From Candidatus Eisenbacteria bacterium RBG_16_71_46 (GTDB taxonomy: Bacteria > Eisenbacteria > RBG-16-71-46), in NCBI GenBank assembly GCA_001780165.1, contig MFFQ01000023.1, forward strand, positions 110,905 through 174,904: a stretch of DNA of 64,000 nucleotides, in the 5' to 3' direction. A program made the position numbers and the translations under genes. The notes under the pieces were generated by a model. That model was not told where the DNA came from. It searched no databases and saw nothing but the letters and a program-made list of their open reading frames with translations. Positions within the stretch are counted from its first letter, which is position 1, and every line of letters starts with the position of its first letter. Shown here piece by piece: positions 8,434 through 17,660 of the stretch.

Positions 8434-9351
8434 TCAGCGCCCCGCAGCCGCCATGTCGCGCAGCGACCGTTCGAGCGCGATCTCCGGAGTCCAGCCGGTC
8501 GCCCGGGCGAGCGCCCCGGCGTCGCCGCTCTGCTCGAGCACCTCGACCGGACGCCGGCGCGCCGGGTCCGCGACCACCACGGGTGTGACCCCGACGGCGC
8601 GCAGGATCGCGGCCAGCAGGTCGCGCACGGGAACCCCGCGGCCCGTGGCCACGTTCCACGCCTCCCCCTGGCAGCGCGGCTCGGTCGCGAGCAGGCGGTA
8701 GGCCCGCACCGCGTCGCGCACGTCCACGAAGTCGCGGCGCGCGTCGAGGTTGCCCACCCGCAGCTCGGGCGGCGCCCCGCGGTCGCGGATGGCGAGGGCC
8801 TGGGCGAGGAAATCGGAGGGCGCGAATCCGGCTCGTAGCCCGGGGCCCACCAGGTTGAAGGGGCGGACGACCACCACCGGCAGCAGCCGGCGGCGGTGCA
8901 TCGAGAGCGCCAGCAGCTCGGCCGCGGCCTTGCTGGCGCCATAGGGCGTGATCGGCCGCAGCGGCGTCGATTCGCGCACCGGGGTTTCATCGGGGCGGGT
9001 GAGCCCATAGACCGCGGCCGTCGAGACCACCACGACCGCGGGTGGCGAGGACCGCGCGGCGCAGGCTTCCAACAGGTGACGCGTGCCGCCGAGGTTGACC
9101 GCGAGGCAGGTTTCGGCGTCGCGCGCGCTCACCCCGGCGAGGTGGTACACCAGGTCCGGGGCGACCGCCTCGATCAGCGCGCGCGCCGCGCGGGGGTCGG
9201 TCAGATCGCAGGGGTGATCCTCGACGCCCCCCACCCCGCAGGGGGCCACGTCGGAGCCGTGGAGCCGCGCCGCCGGCGTTTCGCGAGCCAGCAGCGCCTG
9301 CAGGTGCCGGGCCGTGAACGATCCCGCCCCGGTGACCAGGACGCGTTTCAC
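8434..9351 (-). CDS. NAD-dependent sugar reductase/epimerase (GDP-6-deoxymannose reductase-like)
   Basis: A 305-aa SDR protein. The stretch RPFNLVGPG followed by VGNLDARRDFVDVRD is characteristic of GDP-4-keto-6-deoxymannose reductase (Rmd) and relatives, which make GDP-rhamnose. The active site has YGASK. The cofactor loop is odd: it reads TGAGSFTA, so the second and third glycines of the usual GxxGxxG pattern are Ser11 and Ala14. Eighteen bases separate it from the upstream nucleotidyltransferase gene, and the two are probably co-transcribed from 11.1 kb. The partner dehydratase (Gmd) is not evident here, so substrate assignment is moderate. Confidence 0.82.
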   Translation of the reverse strand: MKRVLVTGAGSFTARHLQALLARETPAARLHGSDVAPCGVGGVEDHPCDLTDPRAARALIEAVAPDLVYHLAGVSARDAETCLAVNLGGTRHLLEACAARSSPPAVVVVSTAAVYGLTRPDETPVRESTPLRPITPYGASKAAAELLALSMHRRRLLPVVVVRPFNLVGPGLRAGFAPSDFLAQALAIRDRGAPPELRVGNLDARRDFVDVRDAVRAYRLLATEPRCQGEAWNVATGRGVPVRDLLAAILRAVGVTPVVVADPARRRPVEVLEQSGDAGALARATGWTPEIALERSLRDMAAAGR

Positions 9352-9369
9352 CGCGGGGCCGCGGTCATC

Positions 9370-10089
9370 TCACGGCTCCGCGGATCCGGCGAGGAATTCC
9401 GCCCGGCGGCTGGCGAACACGTCGAGCGCCTTCTCGTAGTCGTCCACGCGGCCGATGTCGAGCCACAGGCACGGCTCCTCGTACGCCACCACCGTCTCCC
9501 CCGCGGCCTTGAGCCGCAGCAGCAGGTCGGGCATCCCGAGGGCCTCGTTCTCGCCGATGTGGGCGAGCGCGCGCGGCTCGAGCACGTTGACGCCCATGCT
9601 CACGGTGTAATGGTAGCGGGGCTTCTCGATGTAGCGCTCCAGCGCCCCGTCGGCTCCGGCTTCGATCACGCCGAAGTCGATCTCGATGGTGCGCCGGTGC
9701 ATGGCGATGGTCGCGGCGGCGCCCCGGTCACGATGAAAGCGGACCAGCGCGGCGTAGTCGAGCGTGGTCAGCACGTCGCCATTCATCACCAGGAACGTCT
9801 CGTCGAGCCCGGGCACGAGCTTCAGGGGACCCGCGGTGGAGAGCGCGCGGGGCTCCCGCGAGTAGCGGATCTCGAGCCCGAACCGCGAGCCGTCACCACA
9901 GAAGGCCTCGATCAGCTCGGCCAGGTAGGAGACCGCCAGCGTCACGCGGTCGAAGCCGCGGTGCTTGAGCTGGCGCAGCACGATCTCGAGGATCGGCATC
10001 TCCCCGACCGGCATCAGCGGCTTGGGCAGGACGGTGGTGTAGGGGCGCAGCCGCGTGCCCTCGCCTCCTGCCAGAATCACCGCCCGCAT
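9370..10089 (-). CDS. Sugar-1-phosphate nucleotidyltransferase
   Basis: A 239-aa nucleotidyltransferase that makes an NDP-sugar from NTP and sugar-1-phosphate. Seen: the N-terminal signature LAGGEGTRLRPYT, then LPKPLMPVG, the metal-binding acidic residue in FLVMNGDVL, and the late IEKP and WLDIGRVDDYEKA elements. The length fits single-domain mannose-1-phosphate guanylyltransferase or glucose-1-phosphate nucleotidyltransferase proteins without the C-terminal beta-helix. Placed between two SDR enzymes, it probably supplies the activated sugar that they modify. The base used (GDP, dTDP, CDP) cannot be told. Confidence 0.88.
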   Translation of the reverse strand: MRAVILAGGEGTRLRPYTTVLPKPLMPVGEMPILEIVLRQLKHRGFDRVTLAVSYLAELIEAFCGDGSRFGLEIRYSREPRALSTAGPLKLVPGLDETFLVMNGDVLTTLDYAALVRFHRDRGAAATIAMHRRTIEIDFGVIEAGADGALERYIEKPRYHYTVSMGVNVLEPRALAHIGENEALGMPDLLLRLKAAGETVVAYEEPCLWLDIGRVDDYEKALDVFASRRAEFLAGSAEP

Positions 10090-10101
10090 GCGCCCATGTC
10101 C

Positions 10102-11097
10102 CTAGATGTTGTAGACACCGGGCTTGTACCTCTCCAGGTGCCGCCCGATCCACTCCGCGGTGCGCCGCACCCCGTCCTCCAGCCCGACGCGCGGAGTCCA
10201 CCCCAGGCGCTCGCGCGCGAGCCTGGCGTCGCACACCAGCTCCATGACCTCGCTCTTCTCGGGCCGGATGCGCGCATCGTCGGTCTCGATCCGCACCGTC
10301 CTCCCCGTGACCTCGAGCGCCAGATCGAGGAGCTCGCGCATGCTCACCCCGCGGCCGCTGCCGAGGTTGATCGTGAGCCCCTCGATTCCGGGTGCCACGG
10401 CGGCGGCGAGGAAACCGGCCACGGTGTCCCCCACGTAGTTCATGTCCCTCACCGGGTCGAGCGATCCGACCCGCACGGTCTCTCCGGTCAGCGCCTGCGC
10501 CAGCACCGTGGGTAGGAACGCGCGCGCCGATTGTCGCGGACCGTAGGTGTTGAACGGGCGCACCACCACCACCGGGGTGCCGAACGAGAGCCCGTAGGAC
10601 TCGGCGAGCTTGTCCGCCGCGATCTTGCTCGCCGCGTAGGGGGACTGTGCCTGGAGCGGGTGCTTCTCGTCGATGGGCGTGTAGCGCGCGGTGCCGTAGG
10701 TCTCGCTGGTGGAGGTGTGGAGCATGCGCGCCGTGGCATGACGCCGCACCGCCTCGAGCACGTTGAGCGTGCCGCGGACGTTGGTGTCCACGAACTCCGC
10801 AGGCGCGACGTAGGAATAGGGAATCGGGATCAACGCCGCCAGATGGAACACGATCTCGACTCCGGCGACCACCCGGTCCACGAAGAACGGATCGCGGATG
10901 TCCCCGGAGACGACCTCGGCCCGCGCGCGCAGGGGCTCCGGCATCTGCTCCAGCAGCCCCCAGTCGTTGCGCGAGTTGTAGTGCACCAGCGCGCGCACGC
11001 GGGCGCCCCGCGCGGCGAGCCCGTCGACAAGATGGCTGCCGATGAACCCGCCGGCGCCGGTCACCAGGACGGAGCGGTCCTTCAGCTCGGACGACAT
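10102..11097 (-). CDS. NAD-dependent dehydratase/epimerase (extended SDR)
   Basis: A 331-aa extended SDR. Seen: VTGAGGFIGSHL cofactor motif, TSTSETYG before the active site, YAASK (YxxxK), and RPFNTYGPRQSARAF, a pattern of dTDP-glucose 4,6-dehydratase / UDP-glucuronate decarboxylase-type enzymes. The ATG at 11097 is preceded by GGAGG at about 7 bases; a longer reading frame upstream lacks a site. It is first in a three-gene nucleotide-sugar unit with the nucleotidyltransferase and the Rmd-like reductase. An extended -10 box lies about 50 bases upstream. Confidence 0.88.
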   Translation of the reverse strand: MSSELKDRSVLVTGAGGFIGSHLVDGLAARGARVRALVHYNSRNDWGLLEQMPEPLRARAEVVSGDIRDPFFVDRVVAGVEIVFHLAALIPIPYSYVAPAEFVDTNVRGTLNVLEAVRRHATARMLHTSTSETYGTARYTPIDEKHPLQAQSPYAASKIAADKLAESYGLSFGTPVVVVRPFNTYGPRQSARAFLPTVLAQALTGETVRVGSLDPVRDMNYVGDTVAGFLAAAVAPGIEGLTINLGSGRGVSMRELLDLALEVTGRTVRIETDDARIRPEKSEVMELVCDARLARERLGWTPRVGLEDGVRRTAEWIGRHLERYKPGVYNI

Positions 11098-11146
11098 GCG
11101 CTTGCCTCCCTCTTCCTCGCATTCGCCGCGCGGTGCGCGGGTCGGG

Positions 11147-11155
11147 ACTATAGCA
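11147..11155 (-). promoter_or_regulatory. Extended -10 promoter element for nucleotide-sugar unit
   Basis: On the minus strand TGCTATAGT matches an extended -10 (TGn followed by TATAGT, 5 of 6 to consensus). No good -35 is visible, which is tolerated for extended -10 promoters. It lies in the 112-base gap upstream of the SDR gene starting at 11097. Confidence 0.4.
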
Positions 11156-11209
11156 TCGGCGCGCGACCCTGCGCCGCGCAGCGAAATCCTCCGCCCGCCA
11201 CGCGCACGA

Positions 11210-12364
11210 TCAGCCCGCTCCGCCGCGCCGCCGGCGCACCGAGTCGATGACCCGGTCGAGCACGCGGCAGAGCACGTCCAGCACCACCCCGGGCGCGTGG
11301 CGGGCCTCGGCGTGACGGCGGGCGCGGGCACCCGCCGCGCGCCGCAGCGCGGGATCGGCCATCAGCCTCCGCACCGAAGCGACCAGCGCGGCCGGGTCGG
11401 TCGCCACCTCGCCCACCCCCTCGCGCTCGACCAGCCCGTCCGGATCCACGGCGGACACCGTCGGGAGTCCCGCGGCCCAGGCCTCGAGCATGACGTTCGA
11501 GAATCCTTCGACCGGCGAGGTGTGCACCACGAGCGACGTCCGCCGGCGCAGGGCCTGGAGTTCGGCATCGGTCTGAAAGCCGCGCACCTCGAGGTTGGGG
11601 CACTCGCGCGCCGCCGCGCGCGCGGCCTCCCACACCTCCTGGGTCAGCGGCGGGGGCGGCACGACCCCGGCCATGACGAAGCGGCACGCGGGAAGCGCCC
11701 GTGCCAGCTCGACGAACCACTCGGGCCGTTTGATCGCCTTGTAGGTGCCGAGCCAGAGCACGAGGCCGTCCTGCCCTGCGTCCAGCACCTGCTCCGGCAG
11801 GTCCACCACGTTGGGCAACACCTCGCTCTCGAGCCCGAACGCCTCGCGGAACCAGTGGCGCTGGAATTCCGTCTGGGCCAGCACCGCATCCGCCGCCCGC
11901 AGCGCGCGGCGGTACCACCAGCGGTCCAGCGGACCCCCGCGCGCCGGCAGGCCTGGGACGATGTCGTAGTCGCTGGCCGCGGCCGACACGAAGCCGGCCC
12001 GGCGCAGCCGCGCCACGTCGCAGGTGAGACCTGCCGGCATCCCGGCACCGCAGACGTAGTACACCTCGGCATCGGCGCGCATGAGCCCGAGCGCGGCTCG
12101 GCTCAGCCGCGGGTGGAAGAAGCGCAGGACGGGGGGCCCCACGTGCGGGCGAAAGGCGCGCCACACGACGACGCCGTCGATCAGCTCGCGGGCGGCCTGA
12201 CCGTAGTCGCAGGTCACGATCGAGACCTCGTAGTCGCGCGCCACCAGCCCGCGCGCGAGCCGCGCCACCAGCGCTTCCGCGCCGCCGGCGAACTCGATCT
12301 CGCGCCGGCCGAGCAGCGGGTAGACGTACTCGGAGTAGAAGCACACGCGGCCACGCGGGCTCAT
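11210..12364 (-). CDS. Glycosyltransferase family 4
   Basis: A 384-aa GT4 glycosyltransferase. Seen: the N-terminal glycine motif EFAGGAEALVARLARGL (acceptor side), LVLWLGTYKAIKRPEW at the start of the donor domain, and SPVEGFSNVMLEAWAAGLPT containing the full E-x7-E motif. Its ATG at 12364 overlaps the stop of the upstream glycosyltransferase by 4 bases (ATGA). It is last in a minus-strand run of four coupled genes beginning with the flippase at 17.6 kb. Its specificity is unknown. Confidence 0.87.
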   Translation of the reverse strand: MSPRGRVCFYSEYVYPLLGRREIEFAGGAEALVARLARGLVARDYEVSIVTCDYGQAARELIDGVVVWRAFRPHVGPPVLRFFHPRLSRAALGLMRADAEVYYVCGAGMPAGLTCDVARLRRAGFVSAAASDYDIVPGLPARGGPLDRWWYRRALRAADAVLAQTEFQRHWFREAFGLESEVLPNVVDLPEQVLDAGQDGLVLWLGTYKAIKRPEWFVELARALPACRFVMAGVVPPPPLTQEVWEAARAAARECPNLEVRGFQTDAELQALRRRTSLVVHTSPVEGFSNVMLEAWAAGLPTVSAVDPDGLVEREGVGEVATDPAALVASVRRLMADPALRRAAGARARRHAEARHAPGVVLDVLCRVLDRVIDSVRRRRGGAG

Positions 12365-13461
12365 GCGGCGGCCCAGCGCTCGAGCACCGCTTCGAGCCGC
12401 GGCTGCACCCGGTCCCAGGCGAAGCCCTCGGCGGTCTCGCGGGCGGCCGCGGCCAGCCGCGCGGCCAGACCCTTCTCGCTCTGGAGCCGGGCGAGCGCGT
12501 CGCGCAGCGCCCGCGGGTCGTCCGGCGGCACCAGCAGGCCGTTCACCCCGTCCCGCACCAGATCGCGCACGCCCGCCACCGGTGTCGCCACCACCGGGCG
12601 GGCGAAGGCCATCGCCTCGAGCAACGCGTTGGGCAGGCCCTCGCCGCGGCGGGCCGCCAGCACCACGCAGGCGGCCTCGCGGTAGAGCCGCTCGAGGCGC
12701 CCCCGGTCCACGACCCCCTCGAACCGCGCGTCGAGCCCGTGGCGTTTCGCGCGCGCCTCGAGCGCCGCGCGCTCGGCTCCTTCCCCGGCCAGGGTCAGGA
12801 GCCCCTGGACACCGGCGACCGCGTCGATGACGGTGTCCATGCCCTTGTCGCGGATGAGGCGACCCACGGTGAGCACCCGCCCGCCGCGCGTAAACGGCGG
12901 GTCCGGCAGCTCGAGCCCGTTGGGGACCACTTCGAGCTTGCCGGGAAGACCCGCGCGCAGCCGTGGCGCCACACGCTCGAGCTCGGCGAGCAGCGTGGTG
13001 CGGACCGCCTCGCTCTGGACCAACACGCCGCGCGCGGCCTCCCAGACGCGTGGCCCGACCCAGCGCGCGAGCGGGGAGCGCGCGAGCCGGACCTCGCCCT
13101 CGCCACGCACCCACACCACGGCCGGGATCCCGGTGTGCCGTTGGATGCGAATTCCGGCGAAGCCGCTGATGAAGGTCTGAAAGCAGAGGAGCAGGTCGGG
13201 CCTTCGCGGCAGCGCGCGGACCGCCCGCTCGATCGAGAGGAGGTCGTGCACCGTGCGCCACCCCGGCAGCCGGGCGGGCCGGAGGCGGACGACCTCGTAG
13301 CCGTCTCGGCGCTCGCGCGCGGCATGCGCGGGCGCGCTGAACCGCGTGACGACCACGACGTCGTGGCGGGCGGCGAGACGCCGCGCCCAGGCCTGCGCCT
13401 GGAGTTCCGCGCCCCCGACCGCATCCGGCGGGAAGTGCCCGATGAGGATCGCCAGCCTCAT
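12361..13461 (-). CDS. Glycosyltransferase family 4
   Basis: A 366-aa GT4 glycosyltransferase with a typical opening MRLAILIGHFPPDAVGGAE (the GGAE loop contacts the donor phosphates). The C-terminal domain begins RVLTVGRLIRDKGMDTVIDA, and RRGEGLPNALLEAMAFARPV holds the E-x7-E motif. The start at 13461 overlaps the stop of the upstream 890-aa membrane protein by 4 bases. It is one of three GT4 proteins in the locus and probably extends the same repeat unit as its neighbour. Confidence 0.88.
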   Translation of the reverse strand: MRLAILIGHFPPDAVGGAELQAQAWARRLAARHDVVVVTRFSAPAHAARERRDGYEVVRLRPARLPGWRTVHDLLSIERAVRALPRRPDLLLCFQTFISGFAGIRIQRHTGIPAVVWVRGEGEVRLARSPLARWVGPRVWEAARGVLVQSEAVRTTLLAELERVAPRLRAGLPGKLEVVPNGLELPDPPFTRGGRVLTVGRLIRDKGMDTVIDAVAGVQGLLTLAGEGAERAALEARAKRHGLDARFEGVVDRGRLERLYREAACVVLAARRGEGLPNALLEAMAFARPVVATPVAGVRDLVRDGVNGLLVPPDDPRALRDALARLQSEKGLAARLAAAARETAEGFAWDRVQPRLEAVLERWAAA

Positions 13462-16130
13462 CGCGCCCCGGCCACGCCCGTGCCGGGGCCGGCGCCGCGC
13501 CGGCCTTCGGCGGCCACCGCGGCGGCGCCCTTCGCGGCGCGCGGTCTCTCGACCTCGACCCAGCCGGCAGGCAGCCCGGAGAACATGTCGTCGTCCAGGA
13601 AGTAGTCGCTCAGCCGCAGATTGACGAAGTGCGGCTGGCGCATCATCTTGATTCGCACCTCGTAGCGGCCCTCGGCCGCCGTCGGCGGGATCACCATCTC
13701 GAAGGAGTCGCGCACGACCTCGTCCGCCCGCCACAGATCGACGCCGTAGGCGCCGGCCACCGGCAGGTGGTTCGAACGCAGCCGGTAGCGTTCGCCACGC
13801 AGCCGCTCGAGGAGCTTCCGCACCGGCTTCCCGATCACGGCGGGCGGGCGCAGCCCCCCTGGCAGCGCTCGATCGAGGCGCACGACGACGTTGTAGAAGC
13901 CGGGGGGCGCGGGCCGCAGCGAGCGCCACTCGGCCACGCCACGCACCGTGTCACCCGGGGCCACGACGTGCGGCCCCAGCTCCAGTCCGTGGAGCACGGG
14001 AAGGCCTTCACCCATGCGCCGGGCGGGCGGGAACGCCCCGGAACGCCATGCCCTGACGAATGGCCTGGCCGGCGGGGCGCCGGAGAGCGTATCGAGCACC
14101 GCACGATGGACGCGGTAGACGACGAGATTCCCGGTGTCGAACACCGGCTCGAAGGCCACGGGATGGCGGTCGAGCCGGGCGCGCGCCCGGGCGTACCATT
14201 CCGGGCTCGGGGCCCAGTAGTCGCCGCGCGGCGGCACCGGAAAGCGGTCGTTGAGCGCGATGGCGTTCACGTCGTAGCGGGCGACGACGGCGCGCAGCCG
14301 GTCCCAGCTCCCGTAGGGATCGAGCCCGTCGCGGGCGTCGAGGATCCGGGTGAGCGCCAGCGAATCGTTGGGCGAGCTGTGCTGATCCACCAGCGTCGCG
14401 ACGTAGAGCCTGGTCATCATCGGAATCGAATACGAGGTGAACGGGTCGGCGAGCACCACGGATCCCACCGGCAGATGGGCGTCCATCCACTGCAGCGCGT
14501 CCTCCCAGAGGAGCGGACTCTCGCGGTCATCCGCCGCGAGGATCTCGGGCCGCGAGCCCACCAGCTCGGCATCCCGCAGGTTCGGGACCATCACGAGGAG
14601 AACCCCGACAAGCGCCGCCGCCGCCTGCAGCCGGACGCGCCTTTCCCCCCGGCGCACGATCCGCATCCACAGACCGGGCACCGCCCAGGCCAGCAGGCCA
14701 TACAGCGATGCCAAACCGGCCATGCGCATGAGCAGGTAGCCCAACCGCGGTTCGAGCAACATCACGACCGGGGGGACAAAAAGGAACACCGCCGCCGCCA
14801 CCGACGAGGTGAGGATGAACAGCGACGCCGGATTGCCGCGCCCGTGCCGCCACAGCGGCCACCAGGCAAAAGGGAACAGAACCCAACCCCAGAACATGCT
14901 GTCCGAGAGGACGCCGGGCGACACGACGCGCAGATTGCCCGTAAGCCACACCAATCCCTGCGGCTCGGTGTGGATGATGTTGGTCGGCGCGTAGGCATGA
15001 CTCAGACGCCACAGCAGGAACGGCAGCGCGGTCGCGGCCAGCAGCGTGGCCGTGCCCGCCAGCCGCCGCACCGGGGCGGAGACACCTCGGTCGCGGAGCA
15101 CGAGCCCCGCCCCCAGGGTCGCGAACGCCACGCCGAACTGAATGATGCCGAACAGGTGGGTCGTGACCGCCGCGAGTCCGAGCCCAATCGCCGCCAGGCG
15201 TGTCGCCCGTCGCGGTGCCTGCAGGTCGGCGATGACGGCGACCGTGGTGGCGAGCGCGAGTTGGTCCGCGACCCGCGACGAGAACAGGGCGTGGCGGAGT
15301 CCCGGCGCGGCCAGGGTCCCGCCGTAGGTCAGGATCAACGCCCAGGCCGCGACCCCCGCCCCGGCACCGCCGGCGAGGAGCCGACCGAACGAGGCCGCAT
15401 TGAGGACGAACAGGACGGCAATGAGCGGCGGCAGACCGCTCCACGCCTGGAGCGCGTCCACGCCACTCAGCAAGGCGATCACCGCGAGCTGCGGGTGCCA
15501 GAGCCCCTTGCGGGGATCGACGCCGGCGGCCCCCGCATCGCGGAAGAAGGCGTCGCTCGGAAAGGCGTCTCCGCTCGCCATCATGCGCCGCAGCGTGCCG
15601 ATGTGATCGGGCGCATCGGAGTAGAACGATAGCACCGGGCCCACCCAGATCAGGTAGGCCCCGATCACGGCGACCGCGAGCGCCACGGCGAGCACCGCCG
15701 CGGCGGGCAGCGCGGGGGTGGGGGGGTCGGGCGGCGTGGCGCGGTGCCGCCACCCGACGGCGGCCCAGACGGCGGCGGTCGCCGCCGCGCTCCAGCCCAC
15801 CAGCACGGTGAAGGGCAGGCCCAAGGCCCGGGTGGCCAGCACCAGCGCCGCGTTCCAGGCGACGCCGAAGCCGAAGGCCCAGCCCGGAGCGAGCCAGGCG
15901 CCGCCCGGGGGCGTGGCACCCAGCGCCACGAAGGCGTAGCCCGGAAGCAGCACCAGCACCCCGAACGCGAGCGCGAGCCGCGTGGCGGGCGGCAGCACGC
16001 CCAGGGCCCCCGCCGCGAGCAGCAGGTGGACCGCCAGCCCGGCGGCGACCACCAGGGCCGTCCCGAGTTCGCGCCGCGCGGCCGGCGCGGCCACGGCCAC
16101 GGCCGGTTCCGTGCCGGGGGCCCCGCTCAC
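13458..16130 (-). CDS. Large multi-pass membrane protein, GT-C-like
   Basis: An 890-aa membrane protein. The first 550 or so residues contain a dozen or more hydrophobic segments; the rest is a soluble, probably periplasmic domain. A long loop after the first helices contains FYSDAPDH followed by a DAFPSDAFF stretch. Acidic residues at this place are typical of GT-C polytopic glycosyltransferases, which use lipid-phosphate sugars on the outer membrane face. The start is a GTG that overlaps the flippase stop (GTGA), with GGGGCGG just upstream. It could be a GT-C enzyme or act in polymerisation; no clear Wzy is found elsewhere in the window. Confidence 0.7.
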   Translation of the reverse strand: MSGAPGTEPAVAVAAPAARRELGTALVVAAGLAVHLLLAAGALGVLPPATRLALAFGVLVLLPGYAFVALGATPPGGAWLAPGWAFGFGVAWNAALVLATRALGLPFTVLVGWSAAATAAVWAAVGWRHRATPPDPPTPALPAAAVLAVALAVAVIGAYLIWVGPVLSFYSDAPDHIGTLRRMMASGDAFPSDAFFRDAGAAGVDPRKGLWHPQLAVIALLSGVDALQAWSGLPPLIAVLFVLNAASFGRLLAGGAGAGVAAWALILTYGGTLAAPGLRHALFSSRVADQLALATTVAVIADLQAPRRATRLAAIGLGLAAVTTHLFGIIQFGVAFATLGAGLVLRDRGVSAPVRRLAGTATLLAATALPFLLWRLSHAYAPTNIIHTEPQGLVWLTGNLRVVSPGVLSDSMFWGWVLFPFAWWPLWRHGRGNPASLFILTSSVAAAVFLFVPPVVMLLEPRLGYLLMRMAGLASLYGLLAWAVPGLWMRIVRRGERRVRLQAAAALVGVLLVMVPNLRDAELVGSRPEILAADDRESPLLWEDALQWMDAHLPVGSVVLADPFTSYSIPMMTRLYVATLVDQHSSPNDSLALTRILDARDGLDPYGSWDRLRAVVARYDVNAIALNDRFPVPPRGDYWAPSPEWYARARARLDRHPVAFEPVFDTGNLVVYRVHRAVLDTLSGAPPARPFVRAWRSGAFPPARRMGEGLPVLHGLELGPHVVAPGDTVRGVAEWRSLRPAPPGFYNVVVRLDRALPGGLRPPAVIGKPVRKLLERLRGERYRLRSNHLPVAGAYGVDLWRADEVVRDSFEMVIPPTAAEGRYEVRIKMMRQPHFVNLRLSDYFLDDDMFSGLPAGWVEVERPRAAKGAAAVAAEGRRGAGPGTGVAGAR

Positions 16131-17599
16131 GTCCGCCCCTTCATCCCGCGCCAGGCGCCGGCCAGGGAGCGCAAGCCGAGACCGCGCCCGAACCAGATCA
16201 ACACCGGCACGTAGGCCACGACGAGGCCCACGGTGCGCAGCAGCGCTCCGCCGACCGATTCCGCCGGTCCGACGCGCATGGCCGCGAGGGTGGCCGCCGC
16301 GAGCCAGGCCACCGGCACGAAGCTCGCCCATGCGAACGCCGCCCGGGCCGACCCACGGGCGAACAGCTCCCGGGCGGCGAGGGTCACCATCCCCGCGGCG
16401 AACATCGTGTAGCCGGCGGTGGCGGCGATCGCGATCGAGGTCGGGCGCGGATCGCTCGCCGCCACGCCGAAGACGAGCAGCGCGTTGAGGCCGGCGCCCG
16501 CGATGCCCGCGGCCAGCAGTTCGCGCGCCCGGCCGCTGCCGAGCAGCCAGTAGGCGGGAACGGTGGCGGTGGAGAGCGCGAGCGCGCCGAACGCCAGCAC
16601 CTGGAGCGCGACAACGCCGTCGCGGTAGGCGGGCAGCTGCTGCGCCACGAGCGGCGGTGCCCATACGATCGCCAGCGCCACGGGGAGCGGCAGGAGCACC
16701 GAGATCGCCCGGTGGGCGCGCGCCACTTCGTCGCGCGTGCGGCGGTCGTCGCGCGCACCTTCGGCGGCGGCCGCGATCCGCGGGTAGAGCACCGCCGCCA
16801 CCGCCTCGGGAACGTAGAGCACCAGCCCCGCCGCCATCAGCCCCAGGCTGTAATGCCCGAGCCCCTCGCGGTCGCCGTAGCGCACGAACGCCAGCCGGTC
16901 CACGGAGCGCAGCACCAGGGAGGCGGCGAAGAAGCCGAACACCGGCAGGCCGGTGAGCGCGAGCCGCAGCCCTTCGCGCCACGCTCCCGGAACCCACGGG
17001 GTGTCGCGTGTGGCGAGTCGCAGCCAGGCGAGCGCGAGCACGCCCCCCGCGAGCCAGCCGGCGAGCAGTCCCCAGATCCCGAGGCGGAAGACGAGCGCGA
17101 TGCCGAGCCCGCCGCCCACCAGTGCCTGCGCCGCGAGCGCGCCGCTCACCACCTGGAAGCGGCCGCGCGCCTTGAGCACCGAGGCGTGATACTGGATCGC
17201 GAGCTGCAGCCATGCCGCCGCCAGCATGAGGGCGGGAGCCTGCCAACCGAGCCCCGTGGTGAGGGCGGGCACGCCGCGCGCCAGCAGCGCGGCCAGCACC
17301 AGCGCAGCGGAGAGGGCGCCGGCGACGACCACCCCCCAGGCCCCGGCCATGAGCGAGCGCGCGGCCGCCGCGTCGCCGCGCGCGACCGCCCCCGGGAGCC
17401 TGAGATCCAGCCCCTGCAGCGCGCCCAGCGAGGCGTACTGGCCGTAATCGAGCACCAGGTTGAGGGCGTTCCAGCTGCCGAAGCCCTGCGGCCCGAGCGC
17501 CACGGCCGACACCACGCCGCGCGCGAGCACCGCCGCGCGGGCCAGGTACTGGCCGAGCGCCATGGACGTCACGTCGCGCGCGAACTTGCCCGGTCGCAC
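16127..17599 (-). CDS. Polysaccharide flippase (Wzx-like), second of three
   Basis: A 490-aa polytopic protein of the oligosaccharide flippase family with about 12-14 hydrophobic segments. The N-terminal part carries VALGPQGFGSWNAL, matching the PxxFG element common after the first helices of Wzx proteins. It starts a four-gene coupled unit (flippase, 890-aa membrane protein, two GT4 enzymes) and is divergent from the DegT aminotransferase gene, with 61 bases between start codons. Sequence similarity to the flippases at 1.2 and 22 kb is low by eye, which suggests separate substrates rather than recent duplication. Confidence 0.86.
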   Translation of the reverse strand: MRPGKFARDVTSMALGQYLARAAVLARGVVSAVALGPQGFGSWNALNLVLDYGQYASLGALQGLDLRLPGAVARGDAAAARSLMAGAWGVVVAGALSAALVLAALLARGVPALTTGLGWQAPALMLAAAWLQLAIQYHASVLKARGRFQVVSGALAAQALVGGGLGIALVFRLGIWGLLAGWLAGGVLALAWLRLATRDTPWVPGAWREGLRLALTGLPVFGFFAASLVLRSVDRLAFVRYGDREGLGHYSLGLMAAGLVLYVPEAVAAVLYPRIAAAAEGARDDRRTRDEVARAHRAISVLLPLPVALAIVWAPPLVAQQLPAYRDGVVALQVLAFGALALSTATVPAYWLLGSGRARELLAAGIAGAGLNALLVFGVAASDPRPTSIAIAATAGYTMFAAGMVTLAARELFARGSARAAFAWASFVPVAWLAAATLAAMRVGPAESVGGALLRTVGLVVAYVPVLIWFGRGLGLRSLAGAWRGMKGRT

Positions 17600-17624
17600 G
17601 CGCTCAGGCCCCGCGATGAAGGGC

Positions 17625-17654
17625 TTGGAGGCCGCACGGTCGCTGCCCTACAAT
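17625..17654 (+). promoter_or_regulatory. Candidate promoter for the DegT aminotransferase gene
   Basis: TTGGAG (17625-17630), an 18-base spacer and TACAAT (17649-17654). Transcription would start about 6-7 bases later, at or next to the GTG start at 17661, so the mRNA could be leaderless. Confidence 0.45.
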
Positions 17655-17660
17655 CGCGGG

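Noticed and set aside
6965-8659. A 564-codon minus-strand open frame.
   Set aside because: It is antisense to a clear GT4 gene and runs through the palindromic repeat; no motif was seen.
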